Below, one piece after another: positions 47,761 to 57,168 of a DNA stretch of 64,000 nucleotides (the stretch's first letter is position 1; every line of letters starts with the position of its first letter). A program made the position numbers and the translations under genes. The stretch lies in contig NZ_BBWR01000003.1 of assembly GCF_001463905.1 (NCBI RefSeq), positions 124,001 through 188,000 on the forward strand, in the 5' to 3' direction. The notes below the pieces were generated by a model. The model was not told the DNA's origin. It ran no database searches and saw only the letters and a program-made list of their open reading frames with translations. This stretch comes from Aureimonas frigidaquae. Lineage in GTDB: Bacteria; Pseudomonadota; Alphaproteobacteria; Rhizobiales; Rhizobiaceae.

Positions 47761-48174
47761 TCAGACGTCATCCTCGTCGTCGCGACCGCCGCCGATGATG
47801 TCGGTCATGTCGTCGTCTTCGTCTTCGTCGTCCTCGAGGAAGGTCGAATCATCGTCGCCATCGTCGTCGACCACGATCCCCTCGTCATCGTCGCCGTCGA
47901 CATCGGGCAGCTCGTCCTTGCCGTTGTCGTCATCCTCGTCGAGGTCGTTGATCGAGACGGTCTCCTCGTCGGTCTCGGCAACCTCCGTCACCTCGGTCTC
48001 CGCCTCGTCCGCAACGCGGCTCGGGCGGCTCGGCGCGGCCTTGATCGTCTCGAAGAAGGACAGGGGATACTGTTTCCCGGTAAAGGGAGACACGATCGGG
48101 TCCTTGTTCAGATCGTAGAATTTGCGGCCCGTTTCGGGGCAGACACGCTTGGTGCCAAGTTCTGGTTTCGACAT
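47761..48174 (-). CDS. FYDLN acidic domain protein (TIGR02300 family)
   Basis: A 137-residue protein with a conserved N-terminus (GTKRVCPETGRKFYDLNKDPIVSPFTGKQYPLSFFE) and an extremely acidic tail: from about residue 56 on it is dominated by Asp and Glu, with long D-rich runs. The family is typical of alphaproteobacteria and often sits beside aroA, as here. The function is unknown; the single cysteine of the N-terminus does not make a zinc finger by itself. It is divergent from aroA across 273 bases that show no other gene. Confidence 0.9.
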   Translation of the reverse strand: MSKPELGTKRVCPETGRKFYDLNKDPIVSPFTGKQYPLSFFETIKAAPSRPSRVADEAETEVTEVAETDEETVSINDLDEDDDNGKDELPDVDGDDDEGIVVDDDGDDDSTFLEDDEDEDDDMTDIIGGGRDDEDDV

Positions 48175-48390
48175 CGTGACCTCGCTGCGATGGGTCGTGA
48201 AGGCTGGGCGGGCAACCCGCGGTCTCTAGCTCCCGGGGGCGACCGCGCTCCGGGACCGCGCCTGCCGGAAAATCGATGGTCCCTTACGGCGTGTACCCGC
48301 CCTTGTCAAAGCTTGATGTTTCGGTGAAGACGCGCCGGCGGGGACACCTCCGGTCGGCCCCCCGTGACGCGCGGTCGGAATGCATGTTAA

Positions 48391-49806
<1,416 letters not shown>

Positions 49807-49810
49807 GGCC

Positions 49811-50449
49811 ATGGCGGATCGTCCCCTGACCATCGCCATCGACGGCCCGGCCGCAGCGGGCAAGGGCACGCTCGCCAAGCGCGTGTCGCAGCATTACGGG
49901 CTGGCCTATCTGGATACGGGCCTCCTCTACCGCGCCGTCGGCAGGCTGGCGGCCGAAAGCGGTGTGGATCTGGACGACCCGGAGGCAACCGGCGCCATCG
50001 CCGCGCGCCTGGACACGGCCGATCTGACCGAAACAGGGCTGCGCGGCCGCGAGGCGGGGGAGCGCGCCTCCCGCGTGGCGGTGCATCCGCCGGTGCGGGA
50101 AGCGTTGATTGCCTTCCAGCGCAGCTTTGCCAGCCAGCCCGGCGGCGCGGTGCTCGACGGGCGCGATATCGGCACGGTCATCTGCCCGGATGCCGAGGTG
50201 AAGATCTTCGTCACCGCCTCGCCGGAAGTCCGGGCGCGCCGGCGCACCGACGAGTTGAACGCCAAGGGGCGGTCCGTCGCCTATGAAACCATCCTGGCCG
50301 AGGTGCGGGACCGCGATGCGCGCGATGCCGGGCGCAGTGCCGCACCCTTGCGGCCGGCGCAAGACGCACTCTTGCTGGATACGAGCGAAATGGATATAGA
50401 AACCGCGTTCCGTGCGGCTTGCGATTTGATCGATCGCGCCACATCTTGA
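49811..50449 (+). CDS. cmk: Cytidylate kinase
   Basis: A 212-residue (d)CMP kinase that phosphorylates CMP to CDP in the cytoplasm. Walker A IAIDGPAAAGKGTLA, the substrate region YLDTGLLYRAVG, LDGRDIGTVICPDAEVKIFVTAS and the RRRTDEL lid are all typical. It starts 4 bases after the aroA stop and is followed by rpsA after 309 bases; aroA-cmk-rpsA is a conserved order in proteobacteria. Confidence 0.97.
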   Translation: MADRPLTIAIDGPAAAGKGTLAKRVSQHYGLAYLDTGLLYRAVGRLAAESGVDLDDPEATGAIAARLDTADLTETGLRGREAGERASRVAVHPPVREALIAFQRSFASQPGGAVLDGRDIGTVICPDAEVKIFVTASPEVRARRRTDELNAKGRSVAYETILAEVRDRDARDAGRSAAPLRPAQDALLLDTSEMDIETAFRAACDLIDRATS

Positions 50450-50758
50450 CGGGGGAGCCGCCGTTGCGGCTCGCAAGCCCTGCCTGGGCAGGAACGATGC
50501 CATCGGGTTGCGACGCTTCCGGACGCCCTCCGGGAAATCCAGACGCAGCAGCCGGACGGCGGATCCGATCACCGAAATGCCAAACGTCCGGGGCCGGTTC
50601 CACCGCGCCACATACCGCTTTCCGTCACCGACGGGAGCACCCCTCCTTCCGACATGGCGCTTTGCGTCAGCCGGAAGCGGAACGGCCGCACCGGGCAGTC
50701 GAAACACGAACATCTTGGCGCACGCCTGCCCCGCGGGGCAGGTTCTCTAGGAGAACGA
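50450..50758 (+). promoter_or_regulatory. cmk-rpsA intergenic region with two hairpins (rpsA leader)
   Basis: These 309 bases contain no convincing gene. Right after the cmk stop there is GAGCCGC-CGTT-GCGGCTC (50455-50472), a 7-base stem without a T-run that could partly terminate or process the aroA-cmk transcript. The remainder must hold the rpsA promoter and a long 5' leader ending in the palindrome at 50725-50742. Confidence 0.45.
50725..50742 (+). promoter_or_regulatory. Perfect palindrome in rpsA leader, next to ribosome site
   Basis: CCTGCCCCG followed by its exact complement CGGGGCAGG makes an 18-base palindrome that ends 16 bases before the rpsA ATG and 6 bases before the AGGAG ribosome site. 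In RNA it would fold into a 7-base stem with a CGCG tetraloop. Ribosomal protein S1 is known to autoregulate translation through leader structure in E. coli; an equivalent role here is inference. Confidence 0.45.
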
Positions 50759-52465
50759 ATGTCCAACGTAACAACCTCGCGTGACGATTTCGCCGCGCTG
50801 CTCGAAGCCTCCTTCCACGATCACGACGTTGCCGAAGGCAGTGTCGTCCGCGGTACGGTCGTCGCCATCGAAAAGGACATGGCCGTCATCGACGCCGGTC
50901 TGAAGGTGGAAGGCCGCGTCGCGCTGAAGGAATTCGGCTCGAAGGGCAAGGACGGCGAACTGCAGGTCGGCGATACGGTCGAAGTCTATGTCGAGCGTAT
51001 CGAAAACGCGCTCGGCGAAGCGGTCCTGTCGCGCGACAAGGCACGCCGTGAAGAGAGCTGGGTCAAGCTCGAAGCCAAGTTCAGCGCCGGCGAAAAGGTC
51101 GAAGGCCAGATCTTCAACCAGGTCAAGGGCGGCTTTACGGTCGATCTCGACGGCGCCGTGGCCTTCCTGCCGCGCTCGCAGGTCGATATCCGTCCGATCC
51201 GCGACGTCGGCCCGCTGATGAACACGCCGCAGCCCTTCCAGATCCTCAAGATGGACAAGCGCCGCGGCAACATCGTCGTTTCGCGCCGGACCGTCCTGGA
51301 AGAGAGCCGCGCCGAGCAGCGCTCGGAGATCGTGCAGAACCTCGAGGAAGGTCAGGTCGTCGACGGTATCGTCAAGAACATCACCGATTACGGTGCGTTC
51401 GTGGACCTGGGCGGCATCGACGGCCTCCTGCATGTCACCGACATGGCATGGCGCCGTGTGAACCACCCGAGCGAGATCCTGCAGATCGGCCAGTCGGTCA
51501 AGGTGCAGATCATCCGCATCAACCAGGAGACGCACCGCATCTCGCTGGGCATGAAGCAGCTCGAGGCGGATCCCTGGGAAGGCATCGGCGTCAAGTACCC
51601 GATGGGTGTCAAGGTCACGGGCCGCGTCACCAACATCACCGACTACGGCGCGTTCGTGGAACTGGAGCCGGGCATCGAAGGCCTGATCCACGTGTCCGAG
51701 ATGAGCTGGACCAAGAAGAACGTCCATCCGGGCAAGATCCTCTCCACCTCCCAGGAGGTCGAGGTCGTCGTGCTCGAGGTCGATCCGGTCAAGCGCCGCA
51801 TCTCGCTCGGTCTCAAGCAGACCTTGCAGAACCCCTGGGAAGCGTTCCGCGACCAGTTCCCGGTCGGCTCCGTCGTCGAAGGCGAAGTCAAGAACAAGAC
51901 CGAGTTCGGCCTGTTCATCGGCCTGGACGGCGACGTGGACGGCATGGTGCACCTGTCGGATCTGGACTGGAACCGTCCGGGCGAGCAGGTCATCGAGGAG
52001 TTCAACAAGGGCGACGTCGTCAAGGCGCAGGTCCTGGACGTCGATGTCGAGAAGGAGCGCATCTCGCTCGGCATGAAGCAGGTCGGCGGTGATCCCTTCG
52101 TCAACGCGTCCGAGGGTGGCGACATCCGCCGCGGCGCGATCGTCACCTGCGAAGTGACCTCGGTCAACGAGGGCGGCATCGAGGTGAAGATCGTCGATAC
52201 GGACCTCACCTCCTTCATCCGTCGGGCCGATCTCAGCCGCGACCGCGAAGAGCAGCGCCCGGAGCGTTTCTCTGTCGGCCAGAAGGTCGATGTGCGCGTC
52301 ACGCAGTTCGACAAGAAGGCGCACCGCGTCGGCGTGTCGATCAAGGCGCTGCAGATCGCCGAAGAGAAGGAAGCCGTGGCTCAGTACGGTTCGTCCGACT
52401 CGGGCGCCTCGCTCGGTGACATCCTCGCCGCGGCGATGAAGAACCGCACCGACGACGCCGAATAA
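50759..52465 (+). CDS. rpsA: 30S ribosomal protein S1
   Basis: A 568-residue protein with six S1 (OB-fold) repeats that binds mRNA on the 30S subunit and supports translation initiation. The repeats are recognisable by recurring patterns such as GIVKNITDYGAFVDLGGIDGLLHVTD, GRVTNITDYGAFVELEPGIEGLIHVSE and GEVKNKTEFGLFIGLDGDVDGMVHLSD, each ending in RISLGMKQ-like text. AGGAG precedes the ATG by 5 bases. Codon use is strongly biased, as expected for a highly expressed gene. A strong terminator follows. Confidence 0.98.
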   Translation: MSNVTTSRDDFAALLEASFHDHDVAEGSVVRGTVVAIEKDMAVIDAGLKVEGRVALKEFGSKGKDGELQVGDTVEVYVERIENALGEAVLSRDKARREESWVKLEAKFSAGEKVEGQIFNQVKGGFTVDLDGAVAFLPRSQVDIRPIRDVGPLMNTPQPFQILKMDKRRGNIVVSRRTVLEESRAEQRSEIVQNLEEGQVVDGIVKNITDYGAFVDLGGIDGLLHVTDMAWRRVNHPSEILQIGQSVKVQIIRINQETHRISLGMKQLEADPWEGIGVKYPMGVKVTGRVTNITDYGAFVELEPGIEGLIHVSEMSWTKKNVHPGKILSTSQEVEVVVLEVDPVKRRISLGLKQTLQNPWEAFRDQFPVGSVVEGEVKNKTEFGLFIGLDGDVDGMVHLSDLDWNRPGEQVIEEFNKGDVVKAQVLDVDVEKERISLGMKQVGGDPFVNASEGGDIRRGAIVTCEVTSVNEGGIEVKIVDTDLTSFIRRADLSRDREEQRPERFSVGQKVDVRVTQFDKKAHRVGVSIKALQIAEEKEAVAQYGSSDSGASLGDILAAAMKNRTDDAE

Positions 52466-52501
52466 GCACAAGGGCCGCGAGACGCGGACCTTGCAAGAAC
52501 G

Positions 52502-52538
52502 AGCCCGCGGCGCTTCCAGGCGCCGCGGGCTTTTTTTA
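52502..52538 (+). terminator. Intrinsic terminator of rpsA
   Basis: A 12-base perfect stem (AGCCCGCGGCGC, 52502-52513, with 52520-52531) and a 6-base loop are followed by a run of seven T. It lies 36 bases after the rpsA stop and is a textbook Rho-independent terminator. Confidence 0.95.
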
Positions 52539-53136
52539 TGCCGTATGCGGAAGGAGCCGAGGTCAGGATGGCGCGGTGACGGCCAGCCCGGCTTTCCGTG
52601 CGGATTGGTGTAAAGCCCGCCAGTGCGTGAACCGTTTGGAAGGAACTCACCAGAACGGCATTGGCCGCATCCGGCGCTGCGGCAAAACAGCGGAACTTTT
52701 CCGCGATCGCATGGGTGCGCTGATGGCCGAAGGCGGCGTCGAGCTCCGCCTCGAAGGCCGCCACGGGCTATGCAGGATAGGCGAGAGGCCCGGCGCGGCA
52801 CCGCGACGTATCCGGCCGGCGCGTTAGGGCGCGCATCGTCAGGCCGGCCCCTGCGCCGCGGCCACGGCCGCTCCTTGCACACTGTCGGCTGCCGTTACGG
52901 CCAGGATCGGAAGTCTTGCGGAGGCCTGGATCGTCTGGGGATCGCAGCACACGGTCGTGGAGAGAACCTTCCCGGCTCGGTGAAGGAGCCTGTGCCTACC
53001 CATATCACGCTCGCTATTGCGACAGCGCTGCATGGCCGTCTTGCATCGGCGGGTCCATGGCCGGCGTGAAGGCTTGCAAACCCGGCCCGCTTCTGGAAAT
53101 TGCGAAGGGCGTGGGTGTGGGAAAGGGTTGAGCGGC
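52539..53136. other. Gene-poor interval between rpsA terminator and GNAT gene
   Basis: About 600 bases hold no gene I can support. Short open frames exist on both strands (for example 52576-52827 plus and the 5' part of 52381-52764 minus), but none has a ribosome site with recognisable family features, and the minus-strand frame would have to run through the rpsA terminator and into rpsA. The composition is somewhat less biased than in the neighbouring genes. It could hold a decayed gene or a small RNA. Confidence 0.4.
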
Positions 53137-53757
53137 ATGACCAATTGGGACGAGCGCTTCGAGGATCTGCCGCGCGGCAAGATCGCCGCCATCGCGACGT
53201 CGATGGAACTGACCCGGTGGCCCGCGCCGCGCCCCGAGCGCCCGGATGCGCCCGGTACGGTCGAACCCGTCTCGACGCCCGATGTGGATTGGTATCTGGA
53301 AGTCTATCGTCGCGTGGGCGCCGATCATCTCTGGTTCTCGCGCCTCTTTATGGAGCGCGAAACGCTGATCGCCGTCCTGTCGGATGCCGCCACCTATGTG
53401 GCGCGGCTGACGATCGACGGGCGGGACGAGGGGCTTCTGGAGCTTGACTTCTCGGAAGACGATACGTGCGAGATCAAGTATTTCGGCGTCACCGTCCCGC
53501 TCCAGGGGACGGGCGCAGCGCGGCGGTTGATGAACCATGCGCTGGCGACGGCCAAGGCACGGGGCGTGGGGCGGGTCTGGCTGCACACCAATACGCTCGA
53601 CCACCCCAACGCCATGGGATTCTACCGCCGCACGGGCTTTACGCCCGTATCGCAGCAGATCGAGGTTGCCGACGATCCCCGCCTGCGCGGCGTTCTGCCC
53701 ATGGACGCGGCGCCGCACGTCCCGATCTTTCCCATCGACAATCCGCACGATGCATAA
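53137..53757 (+). CDS. GNAT-family N-acetyltransferase
   Basis: A 206-residue protein whose C-terminal two-thirds form a GNAT fold: YVARLTIDGRDEGLLELDFSEDDTCEIKYFGVTVPLQGTGAARRLMNHALATAKARGVGRVWLHTNTLDHPNAMGFYRRTGFTPV, with the acetyl-CoA loop at V-x5-QGTGAA and the NAMGFYRRTGF motif. The first 50 residues (LTRWPAPRPERPDAPGTVEPV...DVDWYLEVYRRVG) are seen in several alphaproteobacterial acetyltransferases. GAAAGGG precedes the ATG. It stands alone; the acceptor substrate is unknown. Confidence 0.88.
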   Translation: MTNWDERFEDLPRGKIAAIATSMELTRWPAPRPERPDAPGTVEPVSTPDVDWYLEVYRRVGADHLWFSRLFMERETLIAVLSDAATYVARLTIDGRDEGLLELDFSEDDTCEIKYFGVTVPLQGTGAARRLMNHALATAKARGVGRVWLHTNTLDHPNAMGFYRRTGFTPVSQQIEVADDPRLRGVLPMDAAPHVPIFPIDNPHDA

Positions 53758-53877
53758 CATACAAACTATATAGAATAGCAAAATCCTGTGCTATGACGCT
53801 GTCGGGGCTGCCATTGGGGCGGCCATGTTGACGGCGCGGCCGCCCTTTGAGGGGCGCCGCTCGAACCGAGCGGACGC

Positions 53878-55023
53878 ATGGACAGGATCCTCATCGTCGG
53901 GGCAGGGCTTTCCGGAGCGGTCATCGCCCGGGTCCTGGCGGAATCCGGCCATGCCTGCCTGGTGATCGAGGAGCGGCCGCATGCCGGCGGCAACTGCCAT
54001 ACGCAGACGGACGAACGAACGGGCATCATCGTCCACCGCCACGGGCCGCACATCTTCCATACCGACGACGAGGAGGTGTGGCGTTTCGTCCAGCGCTTCT
54101 GCACCATGCGGCCATATCGCCACCGGGTGATCACGCAGCATGGCGGCCGTGTCTATACGCTGCCGATCAATCTCCTGACCATCAACCAGTTCTTCGGCAC
54201 GGCGATGAACCCGGGCGAGGCGCAACGCTTCATTGCCGCGGAGGCGGAGCCATGCATGGCGCCCGCCAACTTCGAGGAGCAGGCGCTGTCGATGATCGGG
54301 CGCCGGCTCTACGAGGCCTTCTTCCGGGATTATACGCGCAAGCAATGGGGGCTGGATCCCACCGCTCTTCCAGCCAGCGTGCTGAAGCGCCTGCCGCTGC
54401 GCTTCAGCTACGAGGACAGCTACTTCACGCACCGCCACCAGGCCATTCCGGAGGATGGCTACACGCCGATGATCGCGGCCATGCTCGATCATCCGGCGAT
54501 CGAGCTGCGCTTTGGCACGCCCTTCGTCCGGGAGCGCTTTCCAGCGCGCCACGTCGTCTATAGCGGCCCGCTCGACCGCTACTTCGATCATGCGGCCGGC
54601 CGGCTCGCCTATCGCACGCTGGATTTCGAGACGGTTTATGCACCCGGCGACGTCCAGGGCGCCGCCGTCCTGAACTATGCCGATGCCGCCATTCCCTACA
54701 CGCGGATCACCGAACATCGCCACTTCGCGCCGTGGCGCGCGCCAAGGGGGGAATCGATCCTGTCTGTGGAGTACAGCCGCGACTGCGGGCCGACCGATCT
54801 GCCCTACTATCCGATCCGGCTGGCGGCGGACGAAGCGCGTCTGGCCGCCTATGTGGCACTGGGGCGCGGGACATCCGGCGTCACCTTTGCCGGGCGGCTC
54901 GGCACCTATTCCTACATCGACATGGATGTCGCCGTGCGCCGCGCCATCGATACCGCACAGGCGGCCGGAGCAGCGCTGTCGCAGGGCGCGGCCCCTTGCG
55001 CCTTCTATCATCCCCCACTGTGA
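53878..55023 (+). CDS. glf: UDP-galactopyranose mutase
   Basis: A 381-residue FAD enzyme converting UDP-galactopyranose to UDP-galactofuranose, the donor for galactofuranose in surface glycans. RILIVGAGLSGAVIARVLAESG is the FAD loop; GGNCHT, GPHIFHTDDEEVW, LPINLLTINQFF, FRDYTRKQWGLDP and RYQ-like Y/R substrate contacts follow the Glf pattern, with VEYSRDCGPTDLPYYPI near the end. The following gene, 10 bases away, probably uses or accompanies the galactofuranose product. Two genes form a small island without other glycan genes nearby. Confidence 0.95.
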   Translation: MDRILIVGAGLSGAVIARVLAESGHACLVIEERPHAGGNCHTQTDERTGIIVHRHGPHIFHTDDEEVWRFVQRFCTMRPYRHRVITQHGGRVYTLPINLLTINQFFGTAMNPGEAQRFIAAEAEPCMAPANFEEQALSMIGRRLYEAFFRDYTRKQWGLDPTALPASVLKRLPLRFSYEDSYFTHRHQAIPEDGYTPMIAAMLDHPAIELRFGTPFVRERFPARHVVYSGPLDRYFDHAAGRLAYRTLDFETVYAPGDVQGAAVLNYADAAIPYTRITEHRHFAPWRAPRGESILSVEYSRDCGPTDLPYYPIRLAADEARLAAYVALGRGTSGVTFAGRLGTYSYIDMDVAVRRAIDTAQAAGAALSQGAAPCAFYHPPL

Positions 55024-55033
55024 GAGTGATGGC

Positions 55034-56017
55034 ATGAGCACGGTCTACATCCTGACACCCGTTGCCAAGACCGGAGGCATCGAGGCGATCTTCCAGCTCG
55101 CCCATGCCCTGGAATCGATCGGCGTGACGGCCCGGCTCCTGCCGGGGGAACTGGCGATGGACAGCGAACGCCACATCCTGGCGAATGGTCCGGCCGATTT
55201 TGCGCAGACCTATCCGGAATACGGCGTGACCTGCGTGCACCAGGCGCATCTTCTGCCGCAGGACAGTATCGTGGTGCCGGAGGTCTATATCCGCTTCCAT
55301 GGCGAGCTGCGGCGACTGGCCTGCCGTCGGTATATCTGGTGGCTCAGCCTCGACAATGCCTTTTACGGTGATCTCGGCGCATGGCGTGACCATCCGTTTT
55401 TTGCGGAAGGCAGCGCGCGCGACTTCGTGCATCTGTATCAGAGCTTCTATGCGGCCGCCTTCCTGCATGGGCGCGGCGTCCTGCAGGCGCACGAACTCAA
55501 ATGCTATGTGAACAGCCTCTTTTCCGGCGGCGCCGGACCGGCAGGCGTTCAGGAGCGCCAGCCCGTTATCCTCTACAATCCACGCAAGGACGACGTCTTC
55601 TGGCGCATCCTTGCCCGGCAATGTCCCGAGCTTCGATTCCAGCCGCTTCAGGGCCTGTCGCCTGACGAGATGAAGCAGGTCTTCGCAACGTCGCGCGTCT
55701 ATATCGATTTCGGAAGCCATCCCGGGATGGACCGCATCCCGCGCGAGGCAGCGCTGAACGGGCTCGTCGTCATGACCGGGCTGCGCGGCGCCGCCGGCAA
55801 TCTGGTGGACGTGCCCATCCATCGCGACTTCAAGTTCCGCGACGACGAGGTCGAGTCCGGCCACTGCGCGCAGGCGCTGCGCCATATCGTGGCAGACTAC
55901 GATGCGCAGGTCGCCCGGCAGGACGGCTATCGGCGCTGGATCGCCGGGCAGAGGCAGGCCTTCGACCTGGCGGTGCGCACCGTCTGGGGTGGCGACGGAT
56001 CGGCTAAGTGCGGTTGA
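55034..56017 (+). CDS. Probable glycosyltransferase (GT-B like) linked to glf
   Basis: A 327-residue soluble protein that I place only loosely. It opens with VYILTPVAKTGGIEAIFQLAHALESIG, like the N-terminal Rossmann half of GT-B glycosyltransferases, and near 235-265 has FATSRVYIDFGSHPGMDRIPREAALNGLVVMTGLRGAAGN, which resembles the donor-binding E-x7-E region of GT4-type enzymes. The middle part (YIRFHGELRRLACRRYIWWLSLDNAFYG) is not familiar. Its position directly after glf suggests a galactofuranosyl- or related transferase; this is inference. The 3' end overlaps the convergent ribonuclease D gene by 14 bases. Confidence 0.65.
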   Translation: MSTVYILTPVAKTGGIEAIFQLAHALESIGVTARLLPGELAMDSERHILANGPADFAQTYPEYGVTCVHQAHLLPQDSIVVPEVYIRFHGELRRLACRRYIWWLSLDNAFYGDLGAWRDHPFFAEGSARDFVHLYQSFYAAAFLHGRGVLQAHELKCYVNSLFSGGAGPAGVQERQPVILYNPRKDDVFWRILARQCPELRFQPLQGLSPDEMKQVFATSRVYIDFGSHPGMDRIPREAALNGLVVMTGLRGAAGNLVDVPIHRDFKFRDDEVESGHCAQALRHIVADYDAQVARQDGYRRWIAGQRQAFDLAVRTVWGGDGSAKCG

Positions 56018-56630
56018 CGGAGTGGGAGAAGATGTCTTCCTCGGCCCAGCCGGCAAGGTCGAGCTTCGCGCGGGTCGGCAGATAGGCAAATGAGGCGCGG
56101 GCCAGGTCCAGCCGGTCCTCGCGCTCCAACCGCTTCAGCAGCACGCCCATCAGGTCGTGTAGATAAAGAACGTCCGAGGCCGCATAGTCGAGCTGCGCCT
56201 GGGTGAGCGTTTCGGCCGCCCAATCGGAGGATTGCTGCTGCTTGGACAGATCGACGCCGATCAATTCCTTGGCCAGGTCCTTGAGGCCGTGCCGATCCGT
56301 ATAGGTGCGCGTGAGCCGCGAGGCGATCTTGGTGCAGAAGACGGGTTCCACCATGACGCCGAAGGCGTGGTACAGCGCTGCGATGTCGAAGCGAGCATAA
56401 TGGAAGATCTTGACCTTGCTGGTATCGGCCAGGAGCGCCGTCAGATTGGGCGCCGCGCTCTGGCCCTTGGCGATCTGCACCACATCGGCCGATCCGTCGC
56501 CGGGCGATAGCTGGACGACGCAGAGCCGGTCCCGCCGGGTGTTGAGACCCAAGGTCTCAGTATCGATGGCAACGGCGCCTGTGTAGCGGTCGAGATCGGG
56601 CAGGTCGCCCTTGTGTACGCGGATCGGCAT
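56004..56630 (-). CDS. Ribonuclease D-like 3'-5' exonuclease
   Basis: A 208-residue DEDDy exonuclease, only the catalytic domain of RNase D (no HRDC domains), a short form common in alphaproteobacteria. Metal ligands: D23 and E25 (AIDTETLGL), D82 (ARFDIAAL), D153 with Y149 (LDYAASDVLYL). It probably trims structured RNA such as tRNA precursors; the short version may have other substrates. The ATG at 56630 opens the typical MPIRVHKGDLPD start. It converges with the glf-linked gene, and its 5' side faces the DUF1127 terminator. Confidence 0.93.
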   Translation of the reverse strand: MPIRVHKGDLPDLDRYTGAVAIDTETLGLNTRRDRLCVVQLSPGDGSADVVQIAKGQSAAPNLTALLADTSKVKIFHYARFDIAALYHAFGVMVEPVFCTKIASRLTRTYTDRHGLKDLAKELIGVDLSKQQQSSDWAAETLTQAQLDYAASDVLYLHDLMGVLLKRLEREDRLDLARASFAYLPTRAKLDLAGWAEEDIFSHSVNRT

Positions 56631-56712
56631 GGGGCGCAGGCTTCCCGGGAGGTGAAGAGACGTCCTGTCCTTACCCCATAGGACACACCTCGTCCAATGT
56701 GGTCGGAACGCG

Positions 56713-56744
56713 AAAAGGGCGGCATCGTCGCGATGCCGCCCTTT
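56713..56744 (-). terminator. Intrinsic terminator of DUF1127 gene
   Basis: A 14-base perfect stem (56714-56727 with 56731-56744) and a 3-base loop are followed on the minus strand by TTTT. It lies 45 bases after the DUF1127 stop and before the ribonuclease D start. Confidence 0.8.
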
Positions 56745-56788
56745 GATGTCTGTCGATCCGGCGCCGGTGCGGCGCCGCAGATCACATG

Positions 56789-56938
56789 TCAGATGCGGCC
56801 GAAGCTGACAGCGCGGCGGATATCGCCCCGCGAGACGCCGATGTCGGCGAGCTGACGGTCGTCCAGCGAGGACAGCTCGTTGATGACGCGCTGACGGTTG
56901 CGGAAGTTGCGGAAGCGGGAAGCAAGTTCGTTGATCAT
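56789..56938 (-). CDS. Short DUF1127 protein
   Basis: A 49-residue arginine-rich protein: it starts MINELASRFRNFRNRQRVINELSS and continues with LDDRQLADIGVSRGDIRRAVSFGRI. The L-x-D-x-x-LxDIGv-R-dI pattern is the DUF1127 signature. Such small proteins in rhizobia and Agrobacterium take part in RNA-linked stress and phosphate/polyamine responses (established for a few members). GAAGG lies 9 bases before the ATG. It has its own terminator, so it is a monocistronic gene, divergent in effect from nothing nearby. Confidence 0.92.
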   Translation of the reverse strand: MINELASRFRNFRNRQRVINELSSLDDRQLADIGVSRGDIRRAVSFGRI

Positions 56939-57107
56939 TGTGGTCTACCTTCGGGCAGGAAAATCTGTTGCTCCTGATATAGCTCCACGGACTGCACAAA
57001 AGGAGAGCAATTGCTGCACACCAGTTGTGCGTTTTGTGCATGACAAGGTCACTTCGGGCGACCCAGTTCGCATGCCTCCCCTGAAGCTTGCCCATTCATT
57101 CCACAGC

Positions 57108-57139
57108 AAAAAGGGCCGGCATCGTGCGATGCCGGCCCT
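57108..57139 (-). terminator. Intrinsic terminator of betaine importer operon
   Basis: A 12-base perfect stem (AGGGCCGGCATC, 57112-57123 with 57128-57139) and a GTGC loop are followed on the minus strand by a T-run (bases 57112-57108). It lies 29 bases after the stop of the binding-protein gene. Confidence 0.85.
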
Positions 57140-57168
57140 CTCTCGAGAATATCGGTGTGATGGGCTGT

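Noticed and set aside
52381-52764. Minus-strand frame of 127 codons downstream of rpsA
   Set aside because: The first part looks moderately protein-like, but it must read through the rpsA terminator and into the rpsA coding region; no ribosome site stands out.
50747-52882. 711-codon open frame antisense to rpsA running through its terminator
   Set aside because: It mirrors the repeated S1 sequence and crosses the intrinsic terminator; no domain found.
52623-53069. Plus-strand frame of 148 codons in the gene-poor interval
   Set aside because: It is arginine-rich throughout with no recognisable motif and no ribosome site, typical of chance frames here.
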